This document shows positions 16,843 to 26,180 of a DNA stretch of 64,000 nucleotides, piece after piece; the stretch's first letter is position 1, and the number at the start of each line of letters is the position of its first letter. Source of the DNA: PKWO01 sp036561005 (GTDB lineage: Bacteria > Pseudomonadota > Gammaproteobacteria > Burkholderiales > Burkholderiaceae_D); assembly GCA_036561005.1 (NCBI GenBank), contig DATBQE010000117.1, forward strand, positions 1 to 64,000, given 5' to 3'. The position numbers and the translations under genes are program-made. The notes below the pieces were generated by a model. It ran no database searches. It was given only the letters and a program-made list of their open reading frames with translations, and had not been told where the DNA came from.

Positions 16843-17590
16843 GTGTGGCCTCGCCGAGATAGACTTCCTTGACGCGCTGGTCGGCCGCGATTTCGTCCGG
16901 CGTGCCTTCGACGAGGACCTTTCCACCCACCAGGACCGTGATGCGTTCGGCAAAGCGGAATACCAGATTCATGTCGTGTTCGATAAACAGAATCGTCACG
17001 TCGCGCGGCAAGGCAGCGATGACTTCGAACAACTCGGCGCTTTGGTCGGACGGAATGCCGGCTGCCGGCTCGTCGAGCAACAATATCTTGGGCCGGGTGG
17101 CCAGCGCCAGGGCGATTTCCAGCAGCCGCTGTTTGCCATAGGGCAGGTTGCGCGTCAGGCAGCCCGCATCGCCATCGAGCCGCAATGTCTGCAGCAATGC
17201 CATGGCTTCATCCGCCGTGGCCGACTCGTGCGCGACGGTGCGATAACAGACGCGGCTGCGTCCGCTGTACTCGAACAATGCGAGCATCACCGATTCGAGC
17301 ACCGTCAGGCCGGCAAACAGGGTGTTGATCTGGAAGGTGCGCGAAATGCCGCGCCGCACCCGCTGATGCTGCGCCAATGCGGTGATATCTTGTTCTCCGA
17401 GCCAGACGCGGCCGGAAGTGGGCGCCAGCACGCCGGTGAGCATGTTGATGAAGGTAGTTTTACCGGCGCCGTTCGGTCCGATCAATGCATGACGCGCGCC
17501 GGGTTCGAAGCGCAGCGTCACGTCGGAATTGGCGTTGAATGCACCCCAGCGTTTGCTGAGCGCCTCGGTGCGCAATAGTGCCGCGCTCAT
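16835..17590 (-). CDS. livG: Liv-type ABC transporter ATPase (LivG-like)
   Basis: 251-aa ATPase. Walker A GPNGAGKTT, Q-loop in SRTFQ, Walker B LLLDEPAAG and switch His in FIEHD. The signature position reads LPYGKQRLLEIALAL, the LivG variant that lacks the canonical LSGGQ. ATG 17590 overlaps the livM stop as ATGA; the longer in-frame start lies inside livM and is rejected. Confidence 0.9.
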   Translation of the reverse strand: MSAALLRTEALSKRWGAFNANSDVTLRFEPGARHALIGPNGAGKTTFINMLTGVLAPTSGRVWLGEQDITALAQHQRVRRGISRTFQINTLFAGLTVLESVMLALFEYSGRSRVCYRTVAHESATADEAMALLQTLRLDGDAGCLTRNLPYGKQRLLEIALALATRPKILLLDEPAAGIPSDQSAELFEVIAALPRDVTILFIEHDMNLVFRFAERITVLVGGKVLVEGTPDEIAADQRVKEVYLGEATHE

Positions 17591-18597
17591 GCGTTCCCCC
17601 CCGCACGGCGCCGGCGTGCGAACGCCCACACGCGGTCAACAGCACCCAGTATGCCGCCACGGGCGAACATCACCACCACCACAAGCAGCAAGCCGATCCA
17701 GAATTGCCAATACAAGGGGTTCAGGCCGGACAGGTAGTCCTGCATCAGCATGAATACCGCAGCACCGATCAAGCCGCCATACAAGCGGCCTGTGCCGCCC
17801 AGTACCAGCATGATCAGCAACTCGGCGGAACGCGGAAAACCAAGCGAATCCATGCCGACAAATTGCGTGGTTTGCGCAAGCAATGCACCGGCCACGCCGG
17901 CGACAGCAGCACCGAGCGTGAACACCACGACAAGGCGCCGCGTCACGTCGGTGCCAAGGGCCGGCATGCGGCGCGCCTGTTCGCGTATGCCGGCCAGGCT
18001 GAGGCCAAACGGCGAATGCACCAGCCGGCGCAACAGCACGAACAGGACAAACAGGACAGCCAGGCAATACCAATAGGCGACCTGCCCGTTCAAGTCGAAT
18101 TCGAATTGCCCAAAAATTTTGCCCATCACCACGCCGGAAAGACCATCGACGCCGCCGGTGATCGAGGCGGCCTTGTTGGCGACCTCGAACAGCATGAGGC
18201 CCACGCCGAGCGTAACCATCAGGCGCGTCAAATCCTGTCCGCGCACGACGAGGAAACTGATCAGGAAACCGCAAATGGCCGACACCAGCGCGGCAACCAG
18301 CAAACCGCTCAGCGGCTCACCCCAGCCATGCACCGCGAGCAGGCCCGCAATGTAGGCGCCGATGCCGAAGAAGGCGGCATGCCCGAGCGAGAGTATGCCG
18401 GCATAGCCCAGGATCAAATCGAGCGAAACGGCGAACAGGCCGATGATAAGAATCTGGCTGCCGAGAATCAGATAGCTGGGAAACGCAAAATAGGCGGCCA
18501 CCGGCACCAGCCAGAACAATAGCTCGGATACCGTCCAGCGGTCGTGCGGCAATGATTCAAGCAAGGCGGCAAGTTGCGTCGATCGGGAATTGCTCAT
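17587..18597 (-). CDS. livM: Liv-type ABC transporter permease (LivM-like)
   Basis: 336-aa inner-membrane permease with about nine hydrophobic segments. The family block LGYAGILSLGHAAFFGIGAYIAGLL is near residues 64-88 and REQARRMPALGTDV marks the cytoplasmic coupling loop. ATGA overlaps couple it to livH upstream and livG downstream. Confidence 0.9.
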   Translation of the reverse strand: MSNSRSTQLAALLESLPHDRWTVSELLFWLVPVAAYFAFPSYLILGSQILIIGLFAVSLDLILGYAGILSLGHAAFFGIGAYIAGLLAVHGWGEPLSGLLVAALVSAICGFLISFLVVRGQDLTRLMVTLGVGLMLFEVANKAASITGGVDGLSGVVMGKIFGQFEFDLNGQVAYWYCLAVLFVLFVLLRRLVHSPFGLSLAGIREQARRMPALGTDVTRRLVVVFTLGAAVAGVAGALLAQTTQFVGMDSLGFPRSAELLIMLVLGGTGRLYGGLIGAAVFMLMQDYLSGLNPLYWQFWIGLLLVVVVMFARGGILGAVDRVWAFARRRRAGGNA

Positions 18598-19460
18598 GCG
18601 CGCCGTCCCAGCAAGCCGGCAGGAAACAGCAGGAGCAGCACCACCATCAAGCCGTAGATGATGAATGCGCCGGTCTCGGGCAAATAGTACTTGCCTGCCA
18701 CGTCAAACACACCGAGCAGCAATGAAGCATAAAGGGGACCGCGCATGGTACCGGCACCGCCGACTGCCACCACCAGCAGAAAATAAACCATGTATTTGAT
18801 TGGAAACGTTGGGTCGAGCCCGAGCACATCAATGCCGAGTCCGCCGCCCAGTCCCGCCAGCCCGGAGCCGAGCGCAAAGGTCAGCGTGAACAACAGATTG
18901 ACGTTGATGCCGAGACCGGACGCGACTTCGCGGTTGTCGACCGCCGCGCGTATCTGCGCGCCGAAACGCGTGCGTTCGAACAGCCAGGCCAGCAGGCCGG
19001 TCACGACAATCACGACAGCAATCAGGAACAGACGATAGCAGCCGACCTGCAACCCGAACAAACTCACCTGCCCGAGCAGCCATTGCGGCAATTGCACCGG
19101 CTGCTGCGAAGAACCCCAGACGTAAGTTGCACCGGCCACTGCCATGAAGGTCAGTCCGATGGAAAACAGAACCTGATCGAGATGTTTGGCGCGATAAAGG
19201 CGGCGATACAGCAATTGCTCCAGCACCACGCCGGCCAGCGCACTGCCCGCAAACGCCAGCGGCAGCGAAACGAGGAAAGGCAAGCCCAGACGATTCATGG
19301 CCCAGACCGCCACGTAGCCGCCGAACATGGCAAATGCGCCATGCGCCAGGTTAATGAAATTCATCAAGCCCATCGTGACCGACAGGCCGACGCTGATGAG
19401 AAACAAGAGGCTGCCGTAGGCAATGCCGTCGAACAGCACACCGAGAATATGATTCAGCAT
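18594..19460 (-). CDS. livH: Liv-type ABC transporter permease (LivH-like)
   Basis: 288-aa inner-membrane permease with about eight hydrophobic segments. LivH blocks visible: GIAYGSLLFLISVGLSVTMGLMNFINLAHGAF at the N-terminus and the coupling loop RTRFGAQIRAAVDNREVASGLGI. It begins 16 nt after the pcaC stop, so the importer is transcribed with the protocatechuate pathway. This argues for an aromatic substrate. Confidence 0.9.
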   Translation of the reverse strand: MLNHILGVLFDGIAYGSLLFLISVGLSVTMGLMNFINLAHGAFAMFGGYVAVWAMNRLGLPFLVSLPLAFAGSALAGVVLEQLLYRRLYRAKHLDQVLFSIGLTFMAVAGATYVWGSSQQPVQLPQWLLGQVSLFGLQVGCYRLFLIAVVIVVTGLLAWLFERTRFGAQIRAAVDNREVASGLGINVNLLFTLTFALGSGLAGLGGGLGIDVLGLDPTFPIKYMVYFLLVVAVGGAGTMRGPLYASLLLGVFDVAGKYYLPETGAFIIYGLMVVLLLLFPAGLLGRRA

Positions 19461-19476
19461 CGTACCGCGCTACCTT

Positions 19477-19896
19477 TCATGCGGGACCGGCGTTTCCGGA
19501 CGCACCCTGTGCCGCTTCATGGTCGACCGCATCGAACACTTCCTGCGCCAGTTTGAATGCCGAGTTGGCAGCCGGCACGCCGCAATAGATCGCAGCCTGC
19601 AGCAGGACTTCCTTGATTTCTTCGCGCGTTACGCCATTGTTGGCCCCGGCACGCAGATGCAGTTTCAATTCTTCCTCGCGATTGGTCGCCACCAGCATCG
19701 CGATGGTGAGCAAGCTGCGGGTGTGGCGCGGCAGGCCCGGCCGGGTCCAGATCTCACCCCAGGCGTAACGCGTGATCAGGTCCTGAAATTCACTGTTGAA
19801 GGCGTTCAGGTTGTCCTGGGCGCGCTGCACATGGGATTCGCCCAACACGGTGCGGCGGACTTGCATGCCTTGCTCGTAACGTTCTTCTTCGTCCAT
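19477..19896 (-). CDS. pcaC: 4-carboxymuconolactone decarboxylase
   Basis: 139 aa, normal length. It decarboxylates 4-carboxymuconolactone to 3-oxoadipate enol-lactone. The AhpD-like core is visible in WTRPGLPRHTRSLLTIAMLVA (about residues 50-70) and HLRAGANNGVTREEIKEVLLQAAIYCGVPAA (about 80-110), with the conserved Glu and Cys/His positions of the family. It lies between pcaD and livH. Confidence 0.93.
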   Translation of the reverse strand: MDEEERYEQGMQVRRTVLGESHVQRAQDNLNAFNSEFQDLITRYAWGEIWTRPGLPRHTRSLLTIAMLVATNREEELKLHLRAGANNGVTREEIKEVLLQAAIYCGVPAANSAFKLAQEVFDAVDHEAAQGASGNAGPA

Positions 19897-19949
19897 GGTT
19901 CGCTTGTCTCACTGTGTTTTATGCCGCTAGCGTGTGGCGGCGCGTTGGG

Positions 19950-20732
19950 CTATTGCAGAAGAAAATCTGCAAGGTTTTGCGTAAAAGCCTCCACCTGCTC
20001 CCAATTCGACAAATGCGCCGCATCGAGCTCGACGAGCTTCGCGCCGGCAATAGCCTGCGCAATCAGCTTCCCATCCTGCGGCGGGGTTGCAGGATCGTGC
20101 GTGCCGACAATCACCAGCGTCACATTGCCGATTGCCTTGATGCTCTCGCGCTGATCCATGTCGCGTATCGCTGCGCAACATGCCGCGTAGCCGGCCGCTG
20201 AAGTGTTGAGCAACATTTTTCTTACCACGGCGATCTTGCCCGGCGCGGCGGTCTGGAATCCCGGCGTGAACCAGCGGCCAATGACCGCTTCAGTAACCGC
20301 CGCCGTGCCGCCTTCGCGCACCAGGGCAATGCGCGTATCCCAGGCGGACGCCGGCCCCATAAAAGATGAGGTATTGCACAATGCCAGGCGCGCCACGCGC
20401 TCGGGGAAGCGCGTCGCCAGCGCCATGCCGGTCATCCCGCCCAGCGAGAGGCCGCAAAAATGCGTCTGCGCAACACCGACATGATCGAGCAAATCCACCA
20501 CATCCTGCGCAAGCTCACCGATCGTACAAGGAGAAGGCGGCAACGCCGACCTGCCATGACCACGCGTATCGTAGCGCAGCACACGAAAGTGCTTCTGCAA
20601 CGCGACCATCTGCGGCTCCCACATACCGAGGTCGGTGCCCAATGAATTCGACAGCGTCAACCACGGCGCCTGCTCGTTGCCATCGATGCGGTAGTGCAAG
20701 CGCCCGCCGGCGCGCTCCATGAACCTGCTCAT
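19950..20732 (-). CDS. pcaD: 3-oxoadipate enol-lactonase
   Basis: Alpha/beta hydrolase of about 260 aa that opens the enol-lactone to 3-oxoadipate. The nucleophile is Ser96 in CGLSLGGM, the acid is Asp in VGTHDPATP and the base is His in DAAHLSNWEQ. ATG 20732 overlaps the pcaB stop as ATGA. It is a separate gene, not the PcaL fusion with PcaC found in some bacteria. Confidence 0.93.
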   Translation of the reverse strand: MSRFMERAGGRLHYRIDGNEQAPWLTLSNSLGTDLGMWEPQMVALQKHFRVLRYDTRGHGRSALPPSPCTIGELAQDVVDLLDHVGVAQTHFCGLSLGGMTGMALATRFPERVARLALCNTSSFMGPASAWDTRIALVREGGTAAVTEAVIGRWFTPGFQTAAPGKIAVVRKMLLNTSAAGYAACCAAIRDMDQRESIKAIGNVTLVIVGTHDPATPPQDGKLIAQAIAGAKLVELDAAHLSNWEQVEAFTQNLADFLLQ

Positions 20733-22117
20733 TGGCTTTCCGCCTTGCTCGTGCCCGGCAATGCCCGCCACGCCGCCACGACACGATCGATGAATTGATG
20801 GGTTTCGCCGCCATACCGGCTCGGATCGAAAGCGCGATCGAGTTCTTTCGTGCTCAGGTGGGCACCGATCACGCCGTCCTGCTCCAGCACGCTGCGCAGA
20901 TGCCGTCCATTGGCATTGCGGCAGGCGCGTTCGACCACTTCATGGGCGGCTTGTCTGCCGATTTTTGCACCGAGCGCCAAGGTCACCGCTTCCGCCATCA
21001 CCTGCCCCTGGGTCAGGTTGAGATTGACACGCATGCGTTCCGTGTCAACGTGCAGATTGGCGCAAACATAATGCATATTGTGCAGTGCGCAGGCAGCCAA
21101 CTTGACGATTTGCGGCAGCGTTGCCCACTCCGCTTGCCAGCCGCCCAGCGCCCTCTCGTTTTCCTGCGCCATGGCCGACAGCATGGTCGCCACCAGCCCC
21201 GGCACACGGCGCGCGGCGGCCAGCGTCGCTGCGCACGATACGGGGTTGTGCTTGTGCGGCATGCTCGACGATCCGCCACGCGCCATGCCGTTCGTGGCGA
21301 GCGGTTCCGCAAGTTCGGCAATCTCGGTCTGCGCCAACAAGGCGATATCGCCGGCCACCTTGCCCAGCGAACCGGTCAGCAAGCCGAGCGTTGTCGCCAC
21401 CTCACCAATGCGGTCGCGCGTGGTATGCCAGGGCATCGACGGCAAATTCAGCTTGAGTTCGTCAGCCATCGATTGTGCGATCTTCAATCCATTGCTGCCG
21501 AGGCTGGCCAGCGTGCCCGCCGCGCCGCCGAACTGCAGAACTGCAACATCGGATCTCAATTGCCCGACACGCAGCTTGTGCCGCTGCAAGGCGTCGAGCC
21601 AGCCCGCAACTTTCAGGCCGAAGCTGATCGGCAAGGCGTGCTGCATCCATGTCCGCCCAACTTGCGGCGTGTTGCGATGCTGTTCGGCCAGTTGTGCCAA
21701 CGCGTTGCCCAATAGCGTCAGTTCGGCATCGATGCAAACCAGCGCTTCGCGCAGCTGCAGCACCATGCCGGTGTCGATGATGTCCTGGCTGGTTGCCCCC
21801 CAATGCACATAAGTTGCGGCGTCCGCATCGGTCATTGCAACGCGCGCAGTCAATTGCCTGACCAGCGGGATGGCGAGATTGCCGGCCGCAGCAGCCTGGT
21901 GCGCCAATGCCTCAAAATCGATCACGCTGGAGTCGCATGAGGCCGTGATGGAAGCCACGGCTGCGAGCGGGATGACTTCGTGTCGCGCTTCCGCGACGGC
22001 CAGCGCCGCCTCCACCTCCAGCATGCATTGCACGCCATGCCGGTCGGAAAATATCCGCTCCATGTCCGTTGTGGAATCGAGTCCGGCGTGCAGGCGTTGC
22101 GGCTCGTGGGTGTTCAT
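20729..22117 (-). CDS. pcaB: 3-carboxy-cis,cis-muconate cycloisomerase
   Basis: 462-aa member of the aspartase/fumarase superfamily. The signature GGSSSMPHKHNPVSC contains the catalytic Ser loop; TSQDIIDTG is the second conserved region. It converts 3-carboxymuconate to 4-carboxymuconolactone. ATG 22117 is 16 nt after the pcaG stop. An in-frame upstream start would overlap pcaG and is not supported by family length. Confidence 0.93.
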   Translation of the reverse strand: MNTHEPQRLHAGLDSTTDMERIFSDRHGVQCMLEVEAALAVAEARHEVIPLAAVASITASCDSSVIDFEALAHQAAAAGNLAIPLVRQLTARVAMTDADAATYVHWGATSQDIIDTGMVLQLREALVCIDAELTLLGNALAQLAEQHRNTPQVGRTWMQHALPISFGLKVAGWLDALQRHKLRVGQLRSDVAVLQFGGAAGTLASLGSNGLKIAQSMADELKLNLPSMPWHTTRDRIGEVATTLGLLTGSLGKVAGDIALLAQTEIAELAEPLATNGMARGGSSSMPHKHNPVSCAATLAAARRVPGLVATMLSAMAQENERALGGWQAEWATLPQIVKLAACALHNMHYVCANLHVDTERMRVNLNLTQGQVMAEAVTLALGAKIGRQAAHEVVERACRNANGRHLRSVLEQDGVIGAHLSTKELDRAFDPSRYGGETHQFIDRVVAAWRALPGTSKAESQ

Positions 22118-22133
22118 CAGTATATTCACGGCG

Positions 22134-22712
22134 TCAGACGTCGAAAAAAACGGTTTCGTCGCGCCCATGCGCTCCGGCCTGGACGATCACGTCCCACAGG
22201 TAGTGGCGTGGATTATCGGCCGTCTGGCGCGCGATCAAGGTGTTGCGCCGCGCAGCGGGAACCAGTTGCAAGATTGGGTCTTCTGCCTGCGCGATATCAT
22301 CAGGGAAATACAGGCGCGTAGCGAGGCGCTTGATCAAGCCGCGCATGAATACCGACACCATGACATGCGGCGCCTGCAACAAACCATCCGGCCCCGGTAC
22401 CGGTCCCGGTTTGACGGTGGTAAAGCGGAAACGGCCTTCGGTATCGGTTGCCACGCGGCCGAAGCCGCGAAAGCAGGACTGCACTGTCGCAGCGCGTGCA
22501 TCCTGCGGATCGGGATAGATGCCCCGGCTATCGGCCTGCCAGATTTCCACCATCCCGTCCGGTACCGGGGCGCCGGTACCATCGATAACCTGCCCCGAAA
22601 TCACAATGGCGTCGCCGCCATTGTCGCCGACCAGATTGTCGCAATACAAGCCGGCAAGGCCAATGTGCAGAAACGGGCCGACCGTTTGCGAGCCTGTCAT
22701 AAACATCGTCAT
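22134..22712 (-). CDS. pcaG: Protocatechuate 3,4-dioxygenase alpha subunit
   Basis: About 192 aa. The intradiol dioxygenase fold is visible in VISGQVIDGTGAPVPDGMVEIWQAD and FRGFGRVATDTEGRFRFTTVKPGPVP. The alpha subunit lacks the full iron-ligand set, as expected. ATG 22712 overlaps the pcaH stop (ATGA), the normal arrangement for this heterodimer; nearby ATGs at 22706 and 22700 are also possible. The frame is open about 110 codons further upstream, inside pcaH, but that part is a shadow. Confidence 0.92.
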   Translation of the reverse strand: MTMFMTGSQTVGPFLHIGLAGLYCDNLVGDNGGDAIVISGQVIDGTGAPVPDGMVEIWQADSRGIYPDPQDARAATVQSCFRGFGRVATDTEGRFRFTTVKPGPVPGPDGLLQAPHVMVSVFMRGLIKRLATRLYFPDDIAQAEDPILQLVPAARRNTLIARQTADNPRHYLWDVIVQAGAHGRDETVFFDV

Positions 22713-23413
22713 TTCTCCATCGGCGTGGCGTAACGCCCACGCAGCACAATATCGAAGCGGTAGCCGAGCGCATGGTCGGGCTCCGTCGTGGCCCAATCGA
22801 AATGCGAGACCAGCAGCCTGCGCGCGTCGGCGTCCGGGATGCTTTGATAGATCGGATCGTATTCGAGCAACGGGTCGCCGGGGAAATACATCTGCGTCAC
22901 CAGCCGTGTGGCAAACGCCGGGCCGAACAAGGAAAAATGAATATGCGCCGGGCGCCATGCATTGTGATGATTGCGCCACGGGTAGGCGCCCGGTTTGACG
23001 GTAGTGAAACGGTAATGGCCGAGTGCATCGGTCAACGTGCGCCCGCAACCGGTAAAGTTGGGGTCGAGCGGCGCATCGTGGTTGTCGTTGTGATGCCGGT
23101 AGCGCCCGGCAGCATTGGCTTGCCAGATCTCGATCAGGGTATGCGGCACCGGCTTGCCGTCTTCGTCCATCACGCGGCCCGACACAACGATGCGTTCACC
23201 GAGCGGATCGCTGGCATGCTGATGCAGCAGATCATGGTCTGTCGGTGCAATATCCTGATGCCCGAACACCGGGCCGGTCAGTTCCGACAAGGTATGTGGC
23301 ACCAGGATCAAAGGGTGCGACGGCGAGCGTTGGTGCGTCGACATATAGGTGTCGCACCGATATGCGGGTTGCGTACCGGCCGGCGGGCGACGATAGGGCG
23401 TAAGCAGCGTCAT
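22709..23413 (-). CDS. pcaH: Protocatechuate 3,4-dioxygenase beta subunit
   Basis: 234 aa. It holds the non-heme Fe(III) that cleaves protocatechuate to 3-carboxy-cis,cis-muconate with O2. By comparison with the Pseudomonas enzyme, Tyr105 (in AGRYRHHND), Tyr144 (GAYPWRN), His157 and His159 (RPAHIHF) are the iron ligands, and Arg154 is the conserved Arg. All are present. It lies 28 nt after the pcaF stop. Confidence 0.94.
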   Translation of the reverse strand: MTLLTPYRRPPAGTQPAYRCDTYMSTHQRSPSHPLILVPHTLSELTGPVFGHQDIAPTDHDLLHQHASDPLGERIVVSGRVMDEDGKPVPHTLIEIWQANAAGRYRHHNDNHDAPLDPNFTGCGRTLTDALGHYRFTTVKPGAYPWRNHHNAWRPAHIHFSLFGPAFATRLVTQMYFPGDPLLEYDPIYQSIPDADARRLLVSHFDWATTEPDHALGYRFDIVLRGRYATPMEK

Positions 23414-23441
23414 GGGAATGATTTCCTGATTCGCATCGCAG

Positions 23442-24644
23442 TCACACGCGTTCGATGATGATGGCGATGCCCTGCCCCACGCCTATGCACATGGTACACA
23501 ATGCGAAGCGGCCGCCGCTGCGGTGCAACTGGTAGAGCGCCGTCGTCACCAGTCGCGCGCCGCTCATGCCCAGCGGATGGCCGAGCGCAATCGCGCCGCC
23601 ATTCGGGTTGACGCGCGGGTCGTCGTCGGCAAGCCCGAGTTCGCGCAGCACCGCCAGGCCCTGGGCGGCAAACGCTTCGTTGAGTTCGATCACATCCATC
23701 TGCGCCAGGCGCATGCCGGTGCGCTGCAACAGCTTTTGCGTGGCCGGTACCGGCCCGATACCCATGACGCGCGGCGCGACACCGGCTGTCGCCATGCCGA
23801 CGATGCGCGCCTTGCGCGTCAGCCCGTGCCGTTCCGAGGCGGCGCCGCCGGCCAACAGCAAGGCACATGCGCCGTCATTGATGCTCGATGCGTTACCGGC
23901 CGTGACGCTACCGTCGGGCCGCACCACGCCTTTCAATTTGGCCAGCGCTTCCAGGCTGGTGCTGCGCGGTTGTTCGTCGCGCGCAACCACAATTGCCTCG
24001 CCTTTTTTCTGCGCCAGATGGACCGGTACAATTTCATCGTTGAACACGCCGGATTGCTGGGCGGCCGCAGCCTTCAACTGGCTGGCCAACGCAAACTGAT
24101 CCTGGTCCACGCGGCTGATGTGACAGTCGTGCGCCACATTCTCGGCAGTCTCGGGCATTGCGTCGACGCCATATTGCGCTGCCATCATCGGGTTGACGAA
24201 GCGCCAGCCTATGGTCGTGTCGTACAGCGTTGCATTGCGCGCGAATGCGCTGTCCGCCTTGCCCATGACGAAGGGCGCGCGCGTCATCGATTCGACCCCG
24301 CCGGCAATCATCAATTCCGTCTCACCGGCCTTGATGGCGCGCGCGGCGCTGCCGACCGCATCCATGCCCGAGCCGCACAGGCGGTTGATGGTTGCGGCAC
24401 CGACTTCTTTCGGCAAGCCGGCCAGCAATGCGCTCATGCGCGCGACGTTGCGGTTGTCTTCACCGGCCTGGTTGGCGCAGCCGTAGAGCACTTCCTGCAC
24501 GGCATGCCAGTCCAGTTGCGGATTGCGCGCCATCAGTGCGCGCAAAGGTTCAGCGCCGAGGTCGTCAGTGCGCAAATCCTTGAACGCACCGCCGTAGCGT
24601 CCGATGGGAGTGCGAACGGCGTCGCAGATGTAGGCTTCGATCAT
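23442..24644 (-). CDS. pcaF: 3-oxoadipyl-CoA thiolase
   Basis: 400-aa thiolase that cleaves 3-oxoadipyl-CoA to succinyl-CoA and acetyl-CoA. Nucleophile Cys90 in NRLCGSGMDAV, the catalytic His in GGAIALGHPLGMSGAR and the second Cys in CTMCIGVGQG are all present. A family-B palindromic repeat (24663-24778) separates it from pcaJ. The specificity call rests on its place in the pca operon and the sequence RTPIGRYGGAFKDLR-type N-terminus. Confidence 0.93.
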   Translation of the reverse strand: MIEAYICDAVRTPIGRYGGAFKDLRTDDLGAEPLRALMARNPQLDWHAVQEVLYGCANQAGEDNRNVARMSALLAGLPKEVGAATINRLCGSGMDAVGSAARAIKAGETELMIAGGVESMTRAPFVMGKADSAFARNATLYDTTIGWRFVNPMMAAQYGVDAMPETAENVAHDCHISRVDQDQFALASQLKAAAAQQSGVFNDEIVPVHLAQKKGEAIVVARDEQPRSTSLEALAKLKGVVRPDGSVTAGNASSINDGACALLLAGGAASERHGLTRKARIVGMATAGVAPRVMGIGPVPATQKLLQRTGMRLAQMDVIELNEAFAAQGLAVLRELGLADDDPRVNPNGGAIALGHPLGMSGARLVTTALYQLHRSGGRFALCTMCIGVGQGIAIIIERV

Positions 24645-24662
24645 TGTTTGTCTCTTTTTTTA

Positions 24663-24778
24663 CTCCCCTCGCCCGCGGGCGGTGGAGTTGGGGTTTCGGT
24701 CAGCATGCTGACCGCCAACGTAACGGTGCCCGCTTGCAAGCGGGTACTCCCTCCCTTTAGGGACACAGGGGAGAGGGG
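24663..24778. repeat. Palindromic repeat family B, copy 2
   Basis: About 116 bp in the same orientation as the copy at 4021. It contains CGGTCAGCATGCTGACCG (24697-24714) and CCCGCTTGCAAGCGGG (about 24729-24744) as perfect palindromes. It lies inside the pca operon between pcaJ and pcaF, so its hairpins are in the transcript. Confidence 0.8.
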
Positions 24779-24789
24779 AATGTAAATGA

Positions 24790-25425
24790 CTATCGCAACA
24801 ACGGCACCCCGCTCAATGCCTGTAATTCCTCAAACCCCAGATTACTGCAATTCTCGCGCAAGCGCAGCCCTTCCGGCGTCACATCGAGCACAGCCAGATC
24901 AGTATAGATACGATTCACGCAGGCAATACCGGTTAGCGGATAGCTACACTGCTGCACCACCTTGCTCACACCCTCGCGCGTCAAATGTTCCATCATGACG
25001 AATACCTGCTTGGCACCGACCGCCAGATCCATCGCGCCGCCCACCGCGGGAATGGCGTCCGGCAGACCGGTATGCCAGTTTGCCAGATCGCCGCGCACCG
25101 ATACCTGGAAAGCGCCGAGCACACAGAAATCGAGATGACCGCCACGCATCATGCCGAAGGAGTCGGCCTGGTGAAAAAATGCCCCACCGGTCAATAGCGT
25201 CACCGGCTGCTTGCCTGCGTTGATCAGATCATCGTCTTCCAGTCCTGCGGCAGGCGCCGGTCCCATGGCGAGGATGCCGTTTTCGCTATGCAGGATGATT
25301 TCACGGTCGGCCGGCAAATGATTGGCAACCAGAGTCGGCAGGCCGATGCCGAGATTGACGTAAGCGCCGTCAGGAATATCCTGCGCCACACGCGCCGCCA
25401 TCTGGGCGCGGCTCAGTTTTTGCAT
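24790..25425 (-). CDS. pcaJ: 3-oxoadipate CoA-transferase subunit B
   Basis: 211 aa. The catalytic Glu48 lies in HSENGILAMGP, the family signature of the beta subunit; VNLGIGLPTLVAN precedes it. With PcaI it moves CoA from succinyl-CoA to 3-oxoadipate. Its start overlaps the pcaI end by 13 bp. Confidence 0.93.
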   Translation of the reverse strand: MQKLSRAQMAARVAQDIPDGAYVNLGIGLPTLVANHLPADREIILHSENGILAMGPAPAAGLEDDDLINAGKQPVTLLTGGAFFHQADSFGMMRGGHLDFCVLGAFQVSVRGDLANWHTGLPDAIPAVGGAMDLAVGAKQVFVMMEHLTREGVSKVVQQCSYPLTGIACVNRIYTDLAVLDVTPEGLRLRENCSNLGFEELQALSGVPLLR

Positions 25426-26099
25426 GCAGCCTCCACCGGCTCTGCCAGGACCACGCGTTGCACGTAGATACCCGGGGTGACGATCGCTTCCGGATCAAGC
25501 GCGCCCAACTGCACCAGCTCGCCCACTTCTACCACCGTGCAAGCCGCAGCGGTTGCCATGATCGGCCCGAAATTGCGCCCGCTCTTGCGATACACAAGAT
25601 TGCCCCAGCGGTCTCCGCGATGTGCCTTGATCAAGGCGAAGTCGGCATGGATTGGCGATTCAAACACATAATGCCGCCCGTCAATCAGCCGCGTCTCCTT
25701 GCCCTCGGCCAAAGGCGTGCCATAAGCAGTAGGCGTGAAAAACCCGCCAATCCCGGCCCCCGCCGCACGAATGCGCTCAGCCAGATTACCCTGCGGCGTT
25801 AACTCCAATTCAATCTTCCCGGCCCGATACAAGGTATCAAACACGTAAGAGTCAGCCTGACGTGGAAACGAACAAACAATCTTGCGCACCCGCCCCGCCT
25901 TCAACAAAGCGGCCAGCCCGGCATCCCCGCTACCCGCGTTATTGCACACAATCGTCAAATCCCCCGCCCCCTGCCCGATCAAGGCATCGATCAAAATCGA
26001 AGGCATGCCCGCATTGCCGAACCCGCCGATCATGATCGTAGCGCCGTGCGGGACGTCAGCGAGAGCCGATGCTGCAGATTCGAAAATCTTGTTGATCAT
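25413..26099 (-). CDS. pcaI: 3-oxoadipate CoA-transferase subunit A
   Basis: 228 aa. The alpha-subunit signature GATIMIGGFGNAGMPSILIDAL is near residues 19-40 and TPTAYGTPLAEGKE lies mid-protein. It is the first gene of the pca-liv operon. The 5' leader to the operator at 26312 is about 210 bp and holds repeat A copy 2, so that structure is probably transcribed ahead of pcaI. The ribosome binding site is weak (GCAGG, too far). Confidence 0.93.
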   Translation of the reverse strand: MINKIFESAASALADVPHGATIMIGGFGNAGMPSILIDALIGQGAGDLTIVCNNAGSGDAGLAALLKAGRVRKIVCSFPRQADSYVFDTLYRAGKIELELTPQGNLAERIRAAGAGIGGFFTPTAYGTPLAEGKETRLIDGRHYVFESPIHADFALIKAHRGDRWGNLVYRKSGRNFGPIMATAAACTVVEVGELVQLGALDPEAIVTPGIYVQRVVLAEPVEAACKN

Positions 26100-26180
26100 A
26101 AATTAGCCTGCACTCAGCCCCAGGAGTGGATTTTTTTGCAAAGCGAAGCGAGCAAACAAAAACGCAACCACGGAGAAAAG

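Noticed and set aside
22713..23048. N-terminal extension of pcaG in the open frame
   Set aside because: It lies entirely within pcaH in another frame, and the shorter start gives the normal alpha-subunit length with ATGA coupling.
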